Positions 59,069 to 64,000 of a stretch of DNA of 64,000 bases are shown here, piece by piece. The stretch spans positions 1,267,461,424-1,267,525,423 of the forward strand of contig OY728147.1 in NCBI GenBank assembly GCA_963277665.1, written 5' to 3'. Each line of letters starts with the position of its first letter. Positions within the stretch are counted from its first letter, which is position 1. The notes under the pieces are model-generated. The model made no database searches. It worked only from the letters and a program-made list of their open reading frames with translations, and was not told the origin of the DNA. This DNA comes from Viscum album. Its lineage: Eukaryota; Streptophyta; Magnoliopsida; Santalales; Viscaceae. Made by a program: the position numbers and the translations under genes.

Positions 59069-60770
59069 TGATGTTCGGTTTTGGGTTACTTAGGTGCAGT
59101 AGAGTGGCTGATAAAGGTCATCTATCAAAGGAGGAAGTAAATTTAACAACATATTAAAGGTATTTTGAAAATAGAATAAAAGTAAATAAGAATACTAATT
59201 AAAAGGATGGAGTTTGTTTATTTTTTATAAATCTAGAAGAATTTTTCTGGAAGAATATTGCATTTTTTTAATTTTGAAATAAAAGTTGATTAACAAAGAA
59301 CAACGAGAAGATATTTTTTTAGAAAAATATTTTTAAAAAGTGTAATCGATATAACTATACATATTAATTTAATTATTAATCATTATAATTTAAATTAATA
59401 TCCACTTAATTATGATCCTCTAATTTTTTAACCCTCGAACCCTACAGGATTTAACTTAACCACAAAGATGAAATTACTTAAACCCTAGGCTAGCTTCGGA
59501 ACACGCAGTCGCAACACCCTACTTTGATTGATGTTCTAAGGTTAGATAATGGTTATTGGTTAATTAGAACACATATTCACTCTGTAAATGAGAATGAATT
59601 ATGTTTAGGGAATATATTTGAACTCTACAAACTTATCCTGTGTGGTCTTGTATTACCGATTAAGTTTGCGCTCTCACAATTTACACAAAATATCGACCTC
59701 ACGTGATTTATGTTTATTGTTAAATTTCTTGATTAGTTTAATTTAAATTGAAAACTCAATTAATAGATCACATTAAGTTAATTACAGTAGCTCATTGATT
59801 CAAAATAAATGAATGAATAAGGTAAGAGGTAGATCGATTACTAAGAAAACTACTCTTCTATGGGCGGTGTAATCATCGTAGAAATGGTTTGAATGTGCAA
59901 AGGTTTAGAAAGGGTAGAACCCAATATCATTTCTACTAAAGAATTCCAGAACAAATATAAATATAAAATAAATTTTTTTTTTAACAAAACAGAATAAAAG
60001 AGAAGAAATAAAATAAGAAAAAAGAAGTTTACTATGAAAACACAAATGAAAATATTACAACATGATGAAGAGAAGAAGGTTTCGATAAGGGGATCCTTGC
60101 TTAAAGAGATAACACTCTTACAATGGTTGGATAATTTGAGTGAAACCAATTTTTATCTACCTCCAATATTCTACTGCACGTCCCAACACCTCCAAATGAA
60201 AAAAAACACTAATTTATAGAGTAGAGGGGAGGTTAGGTTACAAGTGGTTTCAAGTGTGAATGGGGAAATTCGGACAAATATTTTAATCCAACTTTCACCG
60301 CCAATTTGACCACCAAAACGCGTGAATAAGCTCTCATTCCAGAAGGATGATTTGTGATAAATTAAATCCTATAACCCCTATAAAAGTTTGGGCCTAATCC
60401 AAGCACGTATGAAGATTTTATGACCCAAATACAGAACCTATGTCCATTCTGGAGATTCCAGCCCACCATTAAATTAATTGATCATTTACTCCATCCAAAT
60501 GCACTCATTATCTCTAGTGTTCTGAATAAAAGTTGTATAAAATTAATTTATTAATACTGTTACAAAATTTTAAGTTCAAATAATTAATATTAAAATATTT
60601 ATTTTCGAAATACTATAATGAATTTTAGAAGGGTAAAACTGAAATTTTCATCAAATTTTCAAATGAATGATATAATCCCAAATATTTCATAAATGAATAT
60701 ATTTAGCAAAATTTGAGGAAATTATGTCATTTATTATCAATAAAATATTCAAAAAAATAGTGTTTTATCA
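59069..60770 (-). repeat. LTR of family A copy 2
   Basis: 1702 bases on the minus strand, TGATAAAACAC...AACATCA. Aligns throughout with 6034-7710. A TATA-like TATAAATT lies at about 60213-60220 on the minus strand. The purine-rich TTTGGGAGAG (60771-60780) precedes it. Confidence 0.82.
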
Positions 60771-62940
60771 ACTCTCCCAAAGTTACACTTTTTCACTCCT
60801 CGGAAAAACCTCATATCAAGTAAACATCAATATCAAATCAAAACAAATTTTAAAACACATATCCTTGAGACCCAACAATCACACAATAAGAAACAAAAGA
60901 TATCATGCCTAAAAAAACATTATTTCAAGTTCTCCATTTATATCATTCAATATATTTCCACTTCATTTATCCTCCCATGCACAAAACACTTACCTCACTA
61001 GAATTTTCTCTTATCACACAAATGTCAATTTTTTAGCAATGTATTTATCATCCAAACTCATACAAGGGTAACCATAGGCTTGATAAATTCCTACATCTAC
61101 ACCCAATATGAGTCAAGGACATATGTTTATCATGAGAACTTTTTAGGTTTGTTCTGTGGCTTTCGGTTGGTAGGATTAAGATGTGAAAAATTATGAGGCT
61201 GAATGAGGGGGGCTTGACGCTTTTGAAGAAAAATTGCATTAATATAATTTTCACTCAAGTATGGTCTCCTCCTCACACCTCTTCATATCAATTAAGCTCC
61301 ATAATCATGAAGACTCATGTAAAGTTTACACCATTCATCATTTCAGAAACAAAAAATGTCGATCCTCTTGAACATAGTTTTTCATTAAAGCTCTAGATAG
61401 ACACAACTTTCTTTCTTCATCAAAAGCTCCAGAAAGGCACAACTTATTTTATCATGAAAGCTCCAAAAAGGAACAAATTTAAACAAAATGATTTTTTTAG
61501 TAGAAAACACTTATCATTGGAATTTTATTTTCCATCCAAAGTATCATATAATGTAGTATCACAAAACAATATAGCTTCCCCCACACTTAAGTTCAACTAG
61601 ATTATGTAACTTCACTTCAAGAGTTGGTTGGATAGGGGAAATTGGTTTGTAATGTGGATAACCTACTCGAATGGCCCGAAGGCATTCTTTTTTTATTTTA
61701 TTATAGATAATCCCCCTTTTAAGAGTTGAAGGTGAACCCGTACATGACCCGTAGGCCCAAGGCACAAGGCCTGACATGACCCGTAATACATGACCTAAAG
61801 GCCCAGAGGCATACCATGCCCAATACATGACCTGTAGGCCCAACCCACTAGAACTGCCCCTCCCTAGATTATGCATCATTGATTTACTTTAGCTCCCCAC
61901 CTGCATTGCTAATCGACAAGCATTTCCCCGTACAAAGTTGCACAGTTCCTGGTCTCAATGGCGGTTGCCATACCCTCTCATTCTTCCAATTCGGTTAGCT
62001 CTGCTTCTGGTGACTGCTACTTGTGCTTTAATCCTCATATGGGGCCTGATCTGTGTGAACTTGGATACTTCATGGTCTTCAATGGCCTGAAGGCCCTGTG
62101 GCCTGAAGGCCTTTAATGTCCCGAAGGCCCTGAGACCCGTAGGCCCAAACCGGTGGCCCAAAAGCCCAAATCAGGTGAATAGTCCGACTACTACAGTACA
62201 GAACAGTGCCTGCTATAGTACCTTCTATAGAGTAATGTGGCTAACCTAACATGTTGTTCGTGGATTATAAGGGATAAAAGGATTAAATGTTCAAGTTATT
62301 CCATTATAAAAAAGGATTATTTTAAATAGGGGCTTTAATACCAAACAAATTCCTCAATCATTTAAAACATAAGTACCTCAAACCCTCAAGTTTTGATAAG
62401 AATAAATCAAATTCTGGTTAAATCAAGCATGGTTTGGTTCTCTCAAGAAGTGAGGTGAATGTGAAGAATATGAAAAGAATGGTTCAGAAGCCTCACATGA
62501 GAGTGATTTCAAATATAAATATAGTGAGATGTGGCATGGGATTCAAAATTCAGAGTACTTTTCATAAAATTACTAAAGATTTGAACTTGAAACAAAGTTA
62601 TTTTCGGCATTCATTTAAGCTCGGTTTCATGGGAAAAATTGTTTCACTTATTGATATGGATTTCAAAATGGTTATAAGAATCATTTCAACTCAAAATTTT
62701 CAAAAATACACAAAAAACTGAAAAATAAACACACAAAATTTAAAAAACACATTTTTTTTAAAATCATTGAAAATCAGGAAAACAATTGAAATTACTAAAC
62801 TAAAAGGTTCCATCCCCCACAATTAAAATATTTCATTGTCCTCAATGTGAACCCATGAGATGATATATGCACATGAAATGTATAATTTTAAGTAGTACAA
62901 AGAATAAAGATGTGAAAGGGTTAGGAACAACCTGATATGA
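60771..62940 (-). other. 3' noncoding region of family A copy 2
   Basis: About 1 kb longer than the matching part of copy 1. It keeps GAGGACAATG (about 62837) and a GTGGGGGATGG purine tract. The block 61640-62200 is GC-richer, with repeated GGCC words (GACCCGTAGGCCCAA, GGCCTGAAGGCC), and may be a separate insertion. Open frames at 61559-61879, 61955-62161 and 62434-62721 are not recognised. Confidence 0.5.
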
Positions 62941-64000
62941 TCAAGTGATGATGGGGTCATGCAGTGTGATGAAATCCACTACATAGGTAGGAAGTCCCTC
63001 AATGTATCTCTTCAAACGTTGCCCATTGACTGTAAAGCTCCTTTTAGTGTCCTCTTTCATGATCTCCACTGCACCATAAGGAAAAACATTAGTCACAACA
63101 TAAGGACCTAACCATCTGGAACACAACTTACCAGGCATCAACTTCAGTCGTGAACTGTAGATAATGACTTTATCTCCAACATGAAACTCTCTTTTCTGGA
63201 CCATTTTGTCATGATCTACTTTTGATCTTTCCTTTTAGATCCTTGAGTTCTCATATTAAGACAATTGAATCTCCTCAAGCTCTTGAATTTGAAGCTTCCT
63301 TTGGATTCCATCTTGGGCCAAATCCATGTTACATTTCTTTATAGCCCAATAAGCCTGATGCTCAACTTTCACGGGGAGATGACACACTTTCCCAAACAAA
63401 ATCCGAAATGGGGACATACTAATGGGTGTATTTTATGCTATCCTATAATCCCACAATGCATCATCCAAGCACTTGCTCCAATCTTTCCTATTTGGCTGCA
63501 CGGTTTTCTCCAAAATTTGTTTCAACTCACGATTTGAAACCTATTCCTGACCATTTGTTTGGGGGTGGTATGGTGTTGATGTTTTGTGTGTCACCCCATA
63601 CTTATGAAGAAGGGAAGAAATATTCCTATTGAATAAGTGTGTCCCTTGGTCAATGATGATGGCCTTCAGTATTCCAAAACTGCAAAAAATTTGCACTTTG
63701 ACAAAGTCCACAACAACATGAGAATCATTATTCCTGGTGGCCTTAGACTCCACCCATTTAATCACATAATCAAAAGCAACCAAAATATACAAAAACCAAA
63801 ATGAACTAGAAAAAGGACCCATAAAATAGATTCCCCATACATAAAAAATCTCACAGAATAATATGGGTTGTTGAGGCATCTCATGTCTCCTAGAAATGTT
63901 TCTCGTGTGTTGGAAATGTGAGCATGACTTACAATACACATGAGAATCATGGAATAAGCTAGGCCAATATAATCCAAAATCTAAAACTTTCCTAGCTGTC
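62941..64000 (-). pseudogene. pol: Integrase fragment, family A copy 2
   Basis: Zinc-region remnant (YCKSCSHFQHTRNISRR), core WGIYFMGPFSSSFWFLYIL with the first catalytic Asp replaced by Tyr (normally GIDFMG), ATRNNDSHVVVDFVKVQIF, IIIDQGTHLFN (second Asp kept) and TPYHPQTNGQE, then a stop at 63541. The C-terminal tail is open from 63204 (VQKREFHVGDKVI, SRWLGPYVVTNVFPYG) to 62941, with frameshifts between. The upstream part runs off the window. Confidence 0.85.

Larger units (their letters stand above)
57195..64000 (-). mobile_element. Family A assembly, copy 2: internal, LTR, internal
   Basis: On the minus strand from the right edge: integrase C-terminus (64000-62941), 3' noncoding (62940-60771), a full LTR (60770-59069), decayed primer site, then protease-RT sequence (59050-57195) without gag. 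Every part matches family A copy 1 at 1-7710. A single LTR flanked by internal sequence on both sides implies two elements sharing one LTR, or a recombinant. Confidence 0.8.

Noticed and set aside
61559..62161. Two minus-strand frames of 106 and 68 codons
   Set aside because: Low-complexity GGCC-repeat translation with no known motif.
1..64000. Host genes
   Set aside because: Every coding stretch with recognisable motifs belongs to a transposable element; the rest is short, AT-rich and without conserved content.

Overview
The window looks like a transposon-packed stretch of a seed-plant (most likely flowering-plant) nuclear genome. It is strongly AT-rich and intron-poor. Nearly every recognisable coding stretch is a plant retrotransposon type: Ty3/gypsy of the Athila/Tat and chromovirus-like lineages, Ty1/copia of the Sirevirus type, an L1-like LINE, a tRNA-derived SINE and a CACTA DNA transposon. 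I found no host protein gene and no intact tRNA or rRNA gene. The species cannot be named from the sequence.

Layout. 1-7710: a decayed + strand Athila-like element ('family A': LTR, gag scrap, RT-RNaseH-IN, LTR). 7711-10290: a + strand chromovirus-like pol joined directly to the family A LTR, followed by a probable LTR (to about 10900). 11520-13200: four tRNA-like modules and an AT-rich block full of palindromic ACCATGTAC-type motifs. 13322-16521: a dead L1-like LINE. 16540-17855: a decayed retrotransposon accessory ORF. 17861-49875: a minus-strand Athila-like element ('family B') with 5-bp target duplications (AAGTC). Its gag is split by a 21-kb CACTA element (26548-47546, target duplication AAT). 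The CACTA carries a C-rich minisatellite and a 6-kb satellite array, and is itself split by a minus-strand Sirevirus-like copia (34621-46787, target duplication TTATG). 49881-57189: the 3' noncoding part of an older + strand element and three tandem LTR-like units of about 1.4 kb, the third containing a solo LTR with target duplication CCCTC. 57195-64000: a second family A assembly, on the minus strand, with one LTR flanked on both sides by internal sequence.

How the parts relate. The centre is a nest at least four levels deep: old + strand element, then family B, then CACTA, then copia. The order is fixed by target-site duplications at each level. With its inserts removed, family B is about 11.0 kb, the CACTA about 8.8 kb and the copia 12.2 kb. 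The copia is the youngest and best preserved: a 1022-codon open pol, near-identical LTRs, several polypurine tracts and a third ORF of about 800 codons with its own TATA-like promoter. The rest is in decay, with stops, frameshifts and deletions.

The parts most worth following up are the transposase-less CACTA that carries a satellite array and a C-skewed minisatellite, the copia third ORF with a private promoter, the tandem LTR array, and the periodic tRNA-like modules.
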